A DNA stretch of 64,000 nucleotides from NCBI GenBank assembly GCA_009731375.1, contig BJOX01000080.1, positions 842,660-906,659 on the forward strand, read 5' to 3'. The stretch is from Paulinella micropora (lineage: Eukaryota > Cercozoa > Imbricatea > Euglyphida). The position numbers and the translations under genes were made by a program. Of the stretch, positions 56,297 through 64,000 are shown in pieces (positions within the stretch are counted from its first letter, which is position 1; the number at the start of each line of letters is the position of its first letter). The notes under the pieces were generated by a model. The model did no database searches. It worked only from the letters and a program-made list of their open reading frames with translations, and was not told the origin of the DNA.

Positions 56297-58836
56297 TGAC
56301 TGTTGTTGTCTGTGGTTGTAGGGTTGACCTCCGGCGTTTGAGATGGGTCGAAGAAGACCATCGTAAACGGCTTGATCTGGCGGTATGGATCCTGTCGAAG
56401 ACGCTCATTGATGTCTATATTTCCTTGAATAAGGATCCTATTGCCTTTGACTGGATCGTATGTGGGGAATCCAGCCAGTCGCCGGAACATAGCGCGGATG
56501 GCTTCTCCTTCTATCGAGAGCGGCCGTTTCGCAGCTATTCGCAGAGATTGTTCCCCAGTGGGAATAATTTCGTAACGCATAAGGCGTTGGTAGGCGAATA
56601 GAGCGAAGCGGTAGTTAACACTGCCTATACCGCAACTAGGCAGTACGTCTTTTGCTGTCTGCGTTCTCATGCTAGCGTTCGCAGGCGTGCGTGCGAATTG
56701 GCAGAATCGGTAATGTGCTGCCCAAACATTCTTTTGACAAGTTTGATTGCAGTACTTTACCCATCCACATCCATTGCAGGTAGACAGTTTATGTTTGTGT
56801 GTGTACTGTCTGTCGCAGTGTTCGCAGAAAGTTGGGGGGCGAGGCGGAGATGAAGGCAAGCCAATAGGTATCATTCCATTATCATGATATAAGACGCATT
56901 GATTGCATATGTTTGGCTTGCTTTGCCAACCTGATGGTAAGATGTTGAAACGTAACCGGTAAGACCAGTAGTCCATTTCAACAAGCTTAGCATGGTTGAA
57001 TGCAAAGTGTACATCGCCTGCCCAAAAAGCGGGTGCGTTAGGAAAAACAGGATGGGATTCTGATGTTTCAAGCAATACTTCAGGCGAACGAAGTATTGCT
57101 GGAAGTTCCTTTCCACATCTTGTTGCTGGTCTATGCCAGGGGTCACCTGGTATAGGCTTTCCTGAACTGCTGAGTGGTGTGATCATCTCCTCTGTGAGCC
57201 ACTCTATCTTAGGTTTTAAACTAACAAGCTTTCCATTTGGGTACCACGGGTCTTCTCTCGGGAAGACATAGGATTTTGGTGCATCAACTCTCCAGATGGG
57301 TGGCCAGTGGAGAGGTGGCGCTGGATACCCCTGTGGTTCCCCAAATTGTCTGTAGAGCTTTTGAATATAGACGAAAACGTTCAGCTTCGTTTGAAAGTCG
57401 TTTTCGTCTAATTGTTGAGCTCTAGTTAAGCTTTCCCAAGGTATGTCAGCGGGTCTATTACCCGGTGTGTTAATGAAATCTTGATGCGGATTTACGACGC
57501 CGAAGGCCTGCGGAAGCGGCGCTTCGCCTTCGTAAAGCGGATCAAATTCAGTAGGCGGGTGCATAAAACCACTAGGTTCTGACGTAGTGCTAGCTGGTCT
57601 ATGTGGGTGTTCAGCCGCTGCAGCTGTACTTACTACTTCTTCAATAGGTGACTGGCCTATTGAGTCTGTAGTATTTACAACTGGGGCGGTAGATGTTGTT
57701 TGTGGAGCTGGCATGGCGGGGGGAATAGAATGTGACAGTATTGCCCCCGGCATGGAGTCTACAGGTAGTCTTTCAAAAGATGATAATAGGAGGCGGAATT
57801 TTACTTCGGCTTGCTCATCTTCTGTATTCGTATAACTCTCTGCAGGCTCTGTGTCGCTCTCAACATCAACAACGTCTCGCATCATGCCGCACCATCCATC
57901 ATCACACTCATCGCCTTTGTCTTCGTCATAGGTGTCCTGATCTATGTCTTCGACTTCTTGTGCAAAGTGGACGCGGTGTGATGTTGGTGATCTACCTCGC
58001 TGCGTTGCACGCTGGTTCCGGGGATTGTGCCGTGAAGGACCCGGACTTGAGGATCGACGTGGGCTGCGAGAACGTGAGCGACTACGCCCGCTTCCGTAAA
58101 TTTCCCTCCGAATCGGGCAATCATATGGGCGATGCCACGGATATTGGGCGCACGACTTTTGGGGAGGGGGAAGCGGTACGCATTTGTTTTGACAATCTTT
58201 CACTCGATGAGGTCCACGACAAGAGTGACATTTGATTATTGTTTTACGTTCGATACGTGTGTCTCGAGCGTAGAACAACGGTGTCTTGTCGGGTTTGTTG
58301 TTGAGTGATAGTTTGCCAAGGTCAAGCGTAAGTTTATCCGACTGTACTAATGATTTTATGTATGTGCAGAGTTCGCGAAACGTTGGGCGATCTGCATCAT
58401 TCAACGGGGTATAGTACCGGACATTTGCTTTCTCACCTAACTTGGTGTGTGTTGCTTTGTTCAGTTTGATGAGGAGCTCGTTGCATTTGTAGCCCTCATC
58501 AAAGTTTTGTGTTTCCGAGATTTTCTCTAGCCGCCATTTGAACTTATTGATCCACGCCTCAACGTCCTCAGCAGGTCGCAGTTGGTCAGCAACGTGCTGT
58601 GCCTGGAGTTGAGCCGTGTTAATAGTTCCTAATTGACCGAATTCGTTGATGAGAGCGTGCCACATTTGGTGTGGTTCTCTACCAGCGGATCGGATTGCAG
58701 CTAAGGCGGGATGGTTAGAGACAGTCTCGGAAATTATTGAACGGGTCTTAACTTTTAGTTTCAAAGACAGTACAGGGGAAAAAACAGTTTTCCAATTGTG
58801 CAAATGTTGGGGCAGCAGGTATGCCAGCAAGAGCAA
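56203..58836 (-). CDS. Copia-2 Gag with zinc knuckle, RS region and MYND finger
   Basis: 877 residues. Gag helices (about 1-180), then CHSCRGPHRVKDC, a C-x2-C-x3-H-x4-C knuckle slightly shorter than usual, an Arg-Ser run (SGRSRSRSRSPRRSSSP), a long Pro/Ser/Asp linker, and a MYND finger: CEHC … CNGCGWVKYCNQTCQ then W-x2-H-x3-C (56826-56701). The MYND pattern C-x2-C, C-x2-C, YC-x3-CQ-x3-W-x2-H-x3-C is complete. It overlaps the protease frame by 94 bases. Gag packages RNA; MYND domains bind proline-rich peptides, so host-factor binding is possible. Confidence 0.85.
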   Translation of the reverse strand: MLLLAYLLPQHLHNWKTVFSPVLSLKLKVKTRSIISETVSNHPALAAIRSAGREPHQMWHALINEFGQLGTINTAQLQAQHVADQLRPAEDVEAWINKFKWRLEKISETQNFDEGYKCNELLIKLNKATHTKLGEKANVRYYTPLNDADRPTFRELCTYIKSLVQSDKLTLDLGKLSLNNKPDKTPLFYARDTRIERKTIIKCHSCRGPHRVKDCQNKCVPLPPPQKSCAQYPWHRPYDCPIRREIYGSGRSRSRSRSPRRSSSPGPSRHNPRNQRATQRGRSPTSHRVHFAQEVEDIDQDTYDEDKGDECDDGWCGMMRDVVDVESDTEPAESYTNTEDEQAEVKFRLLLSSFERLPVDSMPGAILSHSIPPAMPAPQTTSTAPVVNTTDSIGQSPIEEVVSTAAAAEHPHRPASTTSEPSGFMHPPTEFDPLYEGEAPLPQAFGVVNPHQDFINTPGNRPADIPWESLTRAQQLDENDFQTKLNVFVYIQKLYRQFGEPQGYPAPPLHWPPIWRVDAPKSYVFPREDPWYPNGKLVSLKPKIEWLTEEMITPLSSSGKPIPGDPWHRPATRCGKELPAILRSPEVLLETSESHPVFPNAPAFWAGDVHFAFNHAKLVEMDYWSYRLRFNILPSGWQSKPNICNQCVLYHDNGMIPIGLPSSPPRPPTFCEHCDRQYTHKHKLSTCNGCGWVKYCNQTCQKNVWAAHYRFCQFARTPANASMRTQTAKDVLPSCGIGSVNYRFALFAYQRLMRYEIIPTGEQSLRIAAKRPLSIEGEAIRAMFRRLAGFPTYDPVKGNRILIQGNIDINERLRQDPYRQIKPFTMVFFDPSQTPEVNPTTTDNNSQCLLGSAPTFILFLTLGQIEQSFIQNHRLIM
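56701..56826 (-). other. MYND zinc finger within Copia-2 polyprotein
   Basis: All eight zinc ligands and the conserved Tyr-Cys, Cys-Gln and Trp positions are present in one uninterrupted frame. I know of no MYND finger as a standard part of copia Gag-Pol. Confidence 0.85.
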
Positions 58837-59101
58837 TTCTCAGATCAGCATCAGGGTCGACAGCAGGCAGAGCAGGTGGGGGACCTGGGGTTATTAGCAG
58901 TTTCAGCTCAGCGTTGGTCAGGGGCGAGTTCGGGTCTCGCAAGAAAATCAGCAGTCGGGGATCCACTCCCTCGCAGAATTGCAACGCAGACCAGCGAAAG
59001 TTGTCAAAGTCGTAGGCGTGTTCTATCGACTTAGTGACATGAGGCGGGAGGTGGGGGACCTTAAGTGTCAACTTAGTAGCGGTAGGCTCGTAACCTGCCA
59101 T
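58748..59101 (-). CDS. Copia-2 Gag N-terminus
   Basis: 117 residues from ATG 59101, whose first six bases (ATGGCA) are the end of the 5' LTR. It overlaps the larger Gag frame (from 58836) by 89 bases, so one frameshift joins them. Contains FDNFRWSALQFCEG and a Pro/Ala linker. The start inside the LTR is like that of yeast Ty1 TYA. Confidence 0.75.
   Translation of the reverse strand: MAGYEPTATKLTLKVPHLPPHVTKSIEHAYDFDNFRWSALQFCEGVDPRLLIFLRDPNSPLTNAELKLLITPGPPPALPAVDPDADLRIALAGIPAAPTFAQLENCFFPCTVFETKS
59085..59095 (-). promoter_or_regulatory. Copia-2 primer-binding site candidate (half-tRNA type)
   Basis: Directly after the LTR the minus strand reads GGTTACGAGCC. It lacks TGG but is complementary to GGCUCGUAACC, which looks like an anticodon arm (GG-CUCGUAA-CC), as in the half-tRNA priming of Drosophila copia. 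Confidence 0.45.
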
Positions 59102-59666
59102 AACTATGTATCCACTTAATTAAAGATAAGGTACGGAACAGACTTAATAATCCCTCATCCCGGCATCAAACAGTACTTCAGATACCTACAGCAGTTTAAT
59201 TTGTGATCTCGACAAGATACGGAAACCGATTTGTCTATCATGTGAATGCGGTTCTATCGATACGTATCATCGCGTGCTAGATACGTATTATATAACCTTT
59301 AAGTAACATGGATCGCACTGTCGTGCAATCATATGATTAGGCAAATCATCCCATGAATTAGGTGTAATGAGGGAAGAAGTTACAGGGAATTCTGGCCGGT
59401 AGATTCGTTAAATATTGTTAGTTGACAGAAATGAAATTGACAATGTTAAATGGTAATATATTGGAAGTGATATGAACAACATTATTGCCGGTCGTTACTG
59501 TAATTAACGGTAAATATAGATAATATAAATGATTATATATAAACTTGAATAAAATGATTTAACTTCGGACTTGAAGTAGAAATTATTTTATCTTTTACTG
59601 ATGTGTAAACTACAACTTGAAGGGATATCCGAAGAACTATAATTATATGAATATATAATGATAACA
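59096..59666 (-). repeat. Copia-2 5' LTR (571 bp)
   Basis: Same as the left LTR with about four substitutions and an added ACGGAAACCGAT near 59219-59230. Confidence 0.95.
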
Positions 59667-59671
59667 GCGGT
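59667..59671. repeat. Target-site duplication of Copia-2, right
   Basis: GCGGT directly after the LTR. Confidence 0.9.
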
Positions 59672-59777
59672 TATTGATAAGCCATACCTTGAATGGGTTA
59701 TGAAACAGCCGTGGTTTGAGAAATTTACAGACATTAAAAGTGGAAGTAAAAAAATACATTTAATAAAAATAATATAA
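59672..59777 (+). pseudogene. DUF3820-like protein, 3' part
   Basis: Continues the frame of 51296-51492 across the insertion with IDKPYLEWVMKQPWF and a basic end, stop at 59775. The YLEW…KQ motif completes the DUF3820/ExoX-C-like signature. Confidence 0.7.
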
Positions 59778-59788
59778 TATAGTATAAG

Positions 59789-60198
59789 ATGACCGACCTT
59801 AGCACCAAACAGGACTACTTGAATGAAATTGAAAAATGGAACATTGACAGCGAAATTAAAAAGCCAACAATTAAATGGACTAAACCTGACATTGTATCTT
59901 TCTATGAGCAATACAAGCCAAATGTTGATTTTAAACAAAATCAACATTATGACGACAATGTGAAAGTGGTTATTCCGTTAGAAAACGTGTTGGACGAAGA
60001 ACCAAGCACACCTTTTAAGGAGACTGATTTAAAAGAGACTGGAATTACCGAAATCAAGACTAATGTAGGTGAAGAGATAGCACAAAATGAAATCGATATT
60101 TTTCTTCAATATGGTAAGTATAAAAAATGAAAATTGAAGATGTTGCTAAGATTGATAAACCATACCTTGAATATTTAATTCAACAACCTTATTTTTAA
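59789..60198 (+). pseudogene. Second protein with a DUF3820-like C-terminus
   Basis: From MTDLSTKQDYLNEIEKW, acidic and helical, to FLQYGKYKK then TGA at 60128. A -1 shift in the A6 run would continue as MKIEDVAKIDKPYLEYLIQQ, stop 60196. So it probably once ended in the same FGKYKGKK…YLEW motif as the gene before it. It lies 11 bases after that gene. Function unknown. Confidence 0.55.
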
Positions 60199-60227
60199 TA
60201 ATAAAGATGCGGTAAAAAAACATCTCT

Positions 60228-60281
60228 GATATTTTAGAAATTAGACTTTCGTCTGCGACTTTCGTCTATTTCTAAAACATC
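60228..60281. terminator. Hairpin after the plus-strand gene
   Basis: ATTTTAGAAATTAGAC pairs with GTCTATTTCTAAAACAT, about 14 bp, 30 bases after the stop at 60198. Likely a 3'-end signal of the hairpin type known in mimiviruses; inferred. Confidence 0.55.
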
Positions 60282-60330
60282 GTCTTCCATTAAATTTTTT
60301 TTGCTTTTAATTTTTACTTTAATGGTTTAC

Positions 60331-60391
60331 GATGTTTGACAATAAACGAGAAATCTGTCGAAGACAGATAGAAGTGAAATTGTCAAACATC
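60331..60391. terminator. Nested hairpin after the fibre-like gene
   Basis: GATGTTTGACAAT pairs perfectly with ATTGTCAAACATC, with an inner ATCTGTC-GAA-GACAGAT hairpin. It overlaps the stop codon of the minus-strand gene (60390-60392). Confidence 0.6.
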
Positions 60392-61646
60392 ACTGGTCTT
60401 CTACGAAGTTAGCGATAACATTAACATTTGAACCATTATTGGCAGTTCCAACGGATTTCTGTGTAAAAGTCAATACATCACTAGGAGTCAAATATATATC
60501 ATAATTTCCAAGATTTATTTGTTGAGTTGATTGAGAATTTACGTAAAGTTTAAAAATTGTTGTTCCGTTGGCAACGGCGCTTGACTTTGTATCAGTATCT
60601 ACCATTGAACACTTAGAATCAACATCTGCAAAACCTGCGCCAGTTAGTGTCCCATTCAATACCATTCTTACTACACACGACTTACTACCTTCATTTGTAA
60701 TACTTATCAAAGTTGGATAGACATTTGAATAATTTGTTAAATTAGCACCGCCCGCATCAAATACCGCTTTGTTTCTTATACTAATAATAGGACTTTCAGT
60801 GGTGTTTGCTGCTTTACTTCCTTCCACTTCGTTTGTTATACTTGTGTTTATCGTATTAGTTCCCTCAATAAATAAACTGGCACTCGCTGTTTTAAGAGTT
60901 TGTATTCCAGTCGCTGCATCATTTCTCATTACTGCTGTAAAAGGTAATGTTGTATTTCGCAGGCTTACACCAGTATTAGCATTCGCATAGTCAATCATAT
61001 GAACTAATTGAAATAATCATGTTATGGGATTTTCAATATAAAACTTAATAGCACCAAACCCAAGATACTGAAATTGAATTTGAAATACATTTCCTGTGCT
61101 CCAAAATACTTCGGGCTTAGCCGAAGTTCCAGTCCCAGTCTTCTTGTTCAATATAATTTACGACACATCCTTNNNNNNNNNNACTGCGGCACCTCCTTTA
61201 CAATGCGCAATATTCATTCCTGCTCTATTTTTGTAGAAATAAAATCCATCAACGAGTTCATTTCCTATTCCAATATATGAATAGTAATCTTTTGTATCAT
61301 CCGTTGTCCATGAAGCAGTAAAGCGTGCGAGGACACCTGTTCCAGTTCTATATTTTATTCTCCTTTTACTTACCGGTCTAGCATCTGCCGTAGCATCAGC
61401 AGTTGTTTTCAATTCAGCCATATTATTCAAAAATGACATAGACGATTTTGTTTCTGTTTTTGTCCATATCCTAGTATTAATGGTATATGGAAAGATTTCT
61501 TGTAAAACTGGTGTTAATTGACCTACTACTGCTTCGCCAAAAGCGGTTTTTGAATTATTTGTTTCAATGTGTCCATCATATCCAACTTTGACGTTTATAA
61601 ATTCTCCGTCTGGATTTTCTGCGATTAAGTTTCTCTGATGAGACAT
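60390..61646 (-). pseudogene. Fibre-like virion protein, interrupted by gap and stops
   Basis: One protein in pieces. The N-terminal piece 61646-61183 has HIETNNSKTAFGEAVVGQLTP and RIKYRTGTGVLARFTASW, close to phage and giant-virus tail-fibre-like proteins (…AFG…LTP … Y-R-x-G … ARFTA). After the N gap come TAA (about 61157) and, near 61008, TGA in the middle of FGAIKFYIENPIT…LFQLVHM. The C-terminal piece 60998-60390 has a beta-rich SSNV-type fold by composition. It is probably a receptor-binding or capsid-surface protein. The start at 61646 follows a palindromic leader. Confidence 0.6.
61173..61182. other. Assembly gap (10 N)
   Basis: Ten N bases inside the fibre-like gene. Confidence 0.95.
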
Positions 61647-61647
61647 T

Positions 61648-61708
61648 TGAGAATTTCACTCCAATCTCAAATATATTTGAGATATCTCGCTATATTCTCA
61701 AACGTCGT
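61648..61708. promoter_or_regulatory. Palindromic leader upstream of the fibre-like gene
   Basis: TTTGAGAAT … ATTCTCAAA flank a perfect 20-bp palindrome ATCTCAAATATATTTGAGAT. It lies just upstream of the minus-strand start (61646). Promoter or binding site inferred. Confidence 0.4.
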
Positions 61709-61756
61709 TTTACTATATTATACGAGAAAAAATTATTTAATCTATTAATCTTTCTC

Positions 61757-61813
61757 GATGTTTATGAGCAAGCGAAAATGAGCGAAGCGGATGAAAGCGA
61801 TGCTCATAAATAT
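61757..61813. terminator. Hairpin after the capsid gene
   Basis: GATGTTTATGAGCA pairs with TGCTCATAAATATC (one G-T pair), starting directly at the stop codon of the minus-strand capsid frame (61814). Confidence 0.6.
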
Positions 61814-62640
61814 CTATGAAATAGAAATTATATTTGCCTTAACCTGAACCTCCCGCTGAGTGATTGCTACACTTACGTGCTGATGAGCATTATTCTGTGT
61901 AGTGCTAATGAACTCCCATCGCCTCTCATTGGAAAGGTCAAGCCCGCTAACTTCATTTTGGTCTTTGCTCCACTGCGGGCGGGTATTATCCCAAGTATCA
62001 ACCCAGAACCAGTTGTATTGATACACATTTGAATTCATCAAAACAGAACCTTCAAGTTTAGGTTTCAAGCACATGTAATCTTCAAAACTAGCGAGAAATA
62101 TTTCAAATTCCTGAAGTCGTGCTCCGTCAAGTGTGGTGTGGAAACTGGTAATCTTAGCGGTTGCTCTGTTATCAATATCATAAGCGGTATTCTTGTTTTC
62201 AGTGTTGTGAAAGAGTGTGTGATAAATTTTCTTCAACCTTTCCCCTATCAAAGCGGAGAATAATGTTTTGTGTAGTGGCTTGAGCGATGGAATTTTTATA
62301 AACATAGGGATAATCAATATTAAAACTCATACCTTCAGCACTCGCCACCTTTTGTTGAATTGATTGAATGACATCGGGATTAGTCTCTACAGCAAGGAAC
62401 AAGTTAAGACTAGAAACAGTTACATTACCAGCGGCAGCAACAAGCACTCCTCCACCCGCTGACGAAGCATCGTTATTGTAATAATAAATTTTAGGGGTCT
62501 GTTGCCATACAGTCCTCATATTCAAAATCTCAGGAAACATAATAGTCTTATCAAGGGCGAAAATGGTATTGTAAAGCATACCGAGATTAATCTTAACAGC
62601 AATAGAAGGCTCAGCAGCAGTAGCAACACCAGCCGAGAAA
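61814..62640 (-). pseudogene. Major capsid protein, C-terminal part
   Basis: Frame 62729-62199 continues, after a shift near 62240, in 62317-61814. Motifs ASSAGGGVLVAAAGNVTVSS, YQYNWFWVDTWDNTRP, SGLDL and HQHVSVAITQREVQ are beta-rich and suit the second jelly-roll of a double-jelly-roll capsid; the family is inferred from context and composition. Length (about 270 residues) is half that expected, and the first half is missing. Upstream in the same frame the sequence turns into the ATPase fragment. Confidence 0.5.
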
Positions 62641-63054
62641 TACTTAGCCTCATTATATTCAACATTATCGCCTTCCTGCTCTTCTTCTGGTTTGTTCAGT
62701 TTGTCTAGCTCATAATCAATGACATTCACACCATCTGATGAAAGGTATATATTGCCATCGGGTTTCCCCTGTTCTTAAAGCGCTTTACCATTGCTTTATA
62801 AATGTAGTCCTTGTGTATTGTTGAAGCAATAATGACAATACAGGTTTTTCTGTCTGTAGTCCGTTTCAGTATTTCAAAGAGTGCTGTCGTTTTCCCGCTC
62901 TTCTTACGGGCGAGTAGAAATATATTTGAATAGGGCTCATTGAATAATGTATAACCTTTTGCTTTTTATTTCCATCACCCTCTTGTTTTACTGGCTTCAC
63001 CTTAATGCTATTAATCTTTTCCCTCCTATATTCTAAGCGAGAAATTCTAGGCAT
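62640..63054 (-). pseudogene. A32-like packaging ATPase, N-terminal part
   Basis: Starts MPRISRLEYRREK (63054). After a shift near 62935 the frame reads NIFLLARKKSGKTTALFEIL with a Walker A (GKTT), then CIVIIASTIHKD. A second shift near 62750 leads into the frame NIYLSSDGVNVIDYE that runs on into the capsid frame. The Walker B half is missing. This ATPase packages the genome into capsids in virophages and Polinton-like viruses. Confidence 0.65.
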
Positions 63055-63392
63055 ACAACAATTCTTCCCGCTAAATTTCCTGTATCAATATTTCCGCTGT
63101 CGGTTTCAAGGACTTTAAATGTATATTGTCCGTCCGTCCATCCAACGACACCTAAATTATAACTAAGGTTTGAAATGTTTGCTGTGGTGCCGTCGGAGAA
63201 TGTGCCAATAATTCCAATTCTATCCATGTAAAGAATTCTGGTTTTTGTCTCTGTTTGGTCGTTATAGTAGTGAATAAATTTTACATTCATTTTGGTAGGT
63301 GTGAAAGACATCTGAATGTTCTTCTTGAATGATTTACCCACAAAATCATTGCTTAGAAAAATAATCTTTTGGTATTTATATTCAGTAGCCAT
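63033..63392 (-). CDS. Small virion-type protein of unknown function
   Basis: 119 residues from MATEYKYQKIIFL, beta-rich (NVKFIHYYNDQTETKTRILY; GTFSDGTTANISNL). Its end overlaps the ATPase start by 22 bases, as in compact viral gene blocks. It may be a minor capsid protein by position. It is intact. Confidence 0.55.
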   Translation of the reverse strand: MATEYKYQKIIFLSNDFVGKSFKKNIQMSFTPTKMNVKFIHYYNDQTETKTRILYMDRIGIIGTFSDGTTANISNLSYNLGVVGWTDGQYTFKVLETDSGNIDTGNLAGRIVVCLEFLA

Positions 63393-63405
63393 GATTATAT
63401 TACTG

Positions 63406-63654
63406 ATGATAAACTTTTTAATAACAAAAATATTTTCGCGGTCTGCCTGCGACTTTTACTCACGGGTAAGCGAAAAAAAGAATGAGAGTTGTGCTTATTG
63501 TATAAAACAAGGTATTGAAACTAAGTATAAATGCCTGTATAAACCTTTCAGTGATTGGTGTGTTAGTTTTGATGAAGCCCTGCCGTTAATCTGTGCCGGC
63601 GATAGCGATAGGTCTTGGTATAAAATACATTTATACGAGTGCTCACTTCTTTGA
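63406..63654 (+). CDS. Small Cys-containing protein
   Basis: 82 residues from MINFLITKIFSRSACDFYSR with six Cys in all (CAYC, C, WC, C, C) and a stop at 63652. Divergent from the gene at 63392. A longer in-frame start exists at 63316 but overlaps that gene. Function unknown. Confidence 0.4.
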   Translation: MINFLITKIFSRSACDFYSRVSEKKNESCAYCIKQGIETKYKCLYKPFSDWCVSFDEALPLICAGDSDRSWYKIHLYECSLL

Positions 63655-63795
63655 ACTAGAAGGTGATGGAAGGCATATGCCGATGAGTAAAGCCAAAATT
63701 CCGACATAAGTATTAGCAACCTCACAAGGTAAGTTCTTTCCAGATAGCCTCACGATACATAGGGTTATAATGGCAATAATGATACAACTAAACAT
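63643..63795 (-). CDS. Small two-span membrane protein
   Basis: 50 residues from ATG 63795: FSCIIIAIITLCIV and VGILALLIGICL are two membrane segments, with a Ser/Lys tail. Such small membrane proteins are common in Polinton-like viruses. Its stop overlaps that of the plus-strand gene. Start chosen as the first Met before the first segment. Confidence 0.45.
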   Translation of the reverse strand: MFSCIIIAIITLCIVRLSGKNLPCEVANTYVGILALLIGICLPSPSSSKK

Positions 63796-64000
63796 TCGAC
63801 AATCTTGGGGGTATCCCTTTTTCCGAAATTTTCGATGAAGTATATGGATTTTTTTGAAAACGTGTGGAAATGAAAGGAAATGAATTCCCTGATTGCAGAA
63901 CATATAAAAATAATATTAAAATATGTTTTTATTAATTGTAATACACTTTAACTTCATCTTCAGAGGTGGGCAGGAACCGGTCCGACACGGTAATTTTTCT
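63796..64000. other. Right flank, no gene seen
   Basis: AT-rich. The right border of the virus is in or beyond this stretch; no inverted copy of the left side was found. Confidence 0.4.

Larger units (their letters stand above)
51493..59666 (-). mobile_element. Complete Ty1/copia retrotransposon (Copia-2)
   Basis: LTRs 51493-52051 and 59096-59666, both TG…CA, flanked by 5-bp GCGGT duplications. Only about four substitutions and one 12-bp indel separate them, so it is recent. Minus-strand frames give gag, zinc knuckle, MYND finger, protease, integrase, RT and RNase H. Frames overlap by 19 to about 94 bases, so two or three frameshifts remain, by mutation, by assembly error or by programmed shifting. 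Confidence 0.95.
46850..63900. mobile_element. Integrated Polinton-like virus, interrupted by Copia-2
   Basis: B-family DNA polymerase with Polinton-type zinc cluster, packaging-ATPase piece, capsid piece, fibre-like protein, and several small unknown proteins. Left block genes are on plus, right block on minus. Many genes have one or more frameshifts, so it is a decayed or poorly sequenced provirus. No integrase or terminal repeat was found. Excluding Copia-2 it is about 9 kb, short for the group (usually 14 kb or more), so parts are missing. Confidence 0.75.

Noticed and set aside
52473-58897. Plus-strand frames across Copia-2
   Set aside because: Shadows of the minus-strand polyprotein; no motifs.

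Overview
This is a eukaryotic nuclear window built almost entirely of mobile elements and simple repeats. Spliceosomal GT–AG introns, LTR retrotransposons of both Ty1/copia and Ty3/gypsy type, a LINE, a CACTA-like DNA transposon and an integrated Polinton-like virus are all present. No host housekeeping gene, rRNA or tRNA was recognised. An endogenous Polinton-like virus together with copia elements points to a protist or alga more than to a plant or vertebrate, but that is inference and the taxon is not resolved. Three 10-N gaps (4242, 30629, 61173) and frequent frameshifts show that the assembly is imperfect or the elements decayed, or both.

Layout. 1-4262 (minus): 5' part of an LTR element, with LTR, primer-binding site and a 1,081-codon gag-like ORF running off the left edge; the ORF has a CCCH finger and an RGG tail. 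4263-12362 (plus): a decayed Ty3/gypsy element (gag, RT, RNase H, D-35-E integrase, a coiled coil and a conserved C-terminal domain), with three kinds of tandem repeat in its 3' region. 13281-17653 (minus): a decayed copia element. 19.1-21.3 kb: unrecognised ORFs, a pair of matching hairpins and LTR/polypurine-like signals. 21.8-23.5 kb: composite microsatellites. 24.2-30.1 kb (minus): two head-to-tail LINE copies set in (CTT)n tracts; the longer one carries RING-H2 and zinc fingers, RT and a restriction-like endonuclease. 30.1-36.7 kb: CA, CATA and ATT microsatellites with small repeats, a MITE and a second copy of the first LTR. 37.1-38.6 kb: a Ty3 fragment whose halves face each other.

38.6-46.03 kb: a CACTA-like transposase gene on the plus strand. 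Several introns are filled with an AT-rich palindromic minisatellite (core CAATATTAATATTG). Four splice junctions can be joined in frame, and two introns are flanked by direct duplications of exon sequence containing AGGT, which suggests recent intron birth.

46.85-63.9 kb: a Polinton-like virus (B-family DNA polymerase, small genes, DUF3820-like proteins, fibre-like protein, capsid piece, packaging-ATPase piece). It is interrupted by a young, complete copia element (51493-59666; LTRs about 99 percent identical; 5-bp target duplication GCGGT) inserted in a DUF3820-like gene. That copia encodes an unexpected MYND zinc finger between Gag and protease, and its gag start codon lies in the last bases of the 5' LTR. 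The virus genes carry strong hairpins directly after stop codons.
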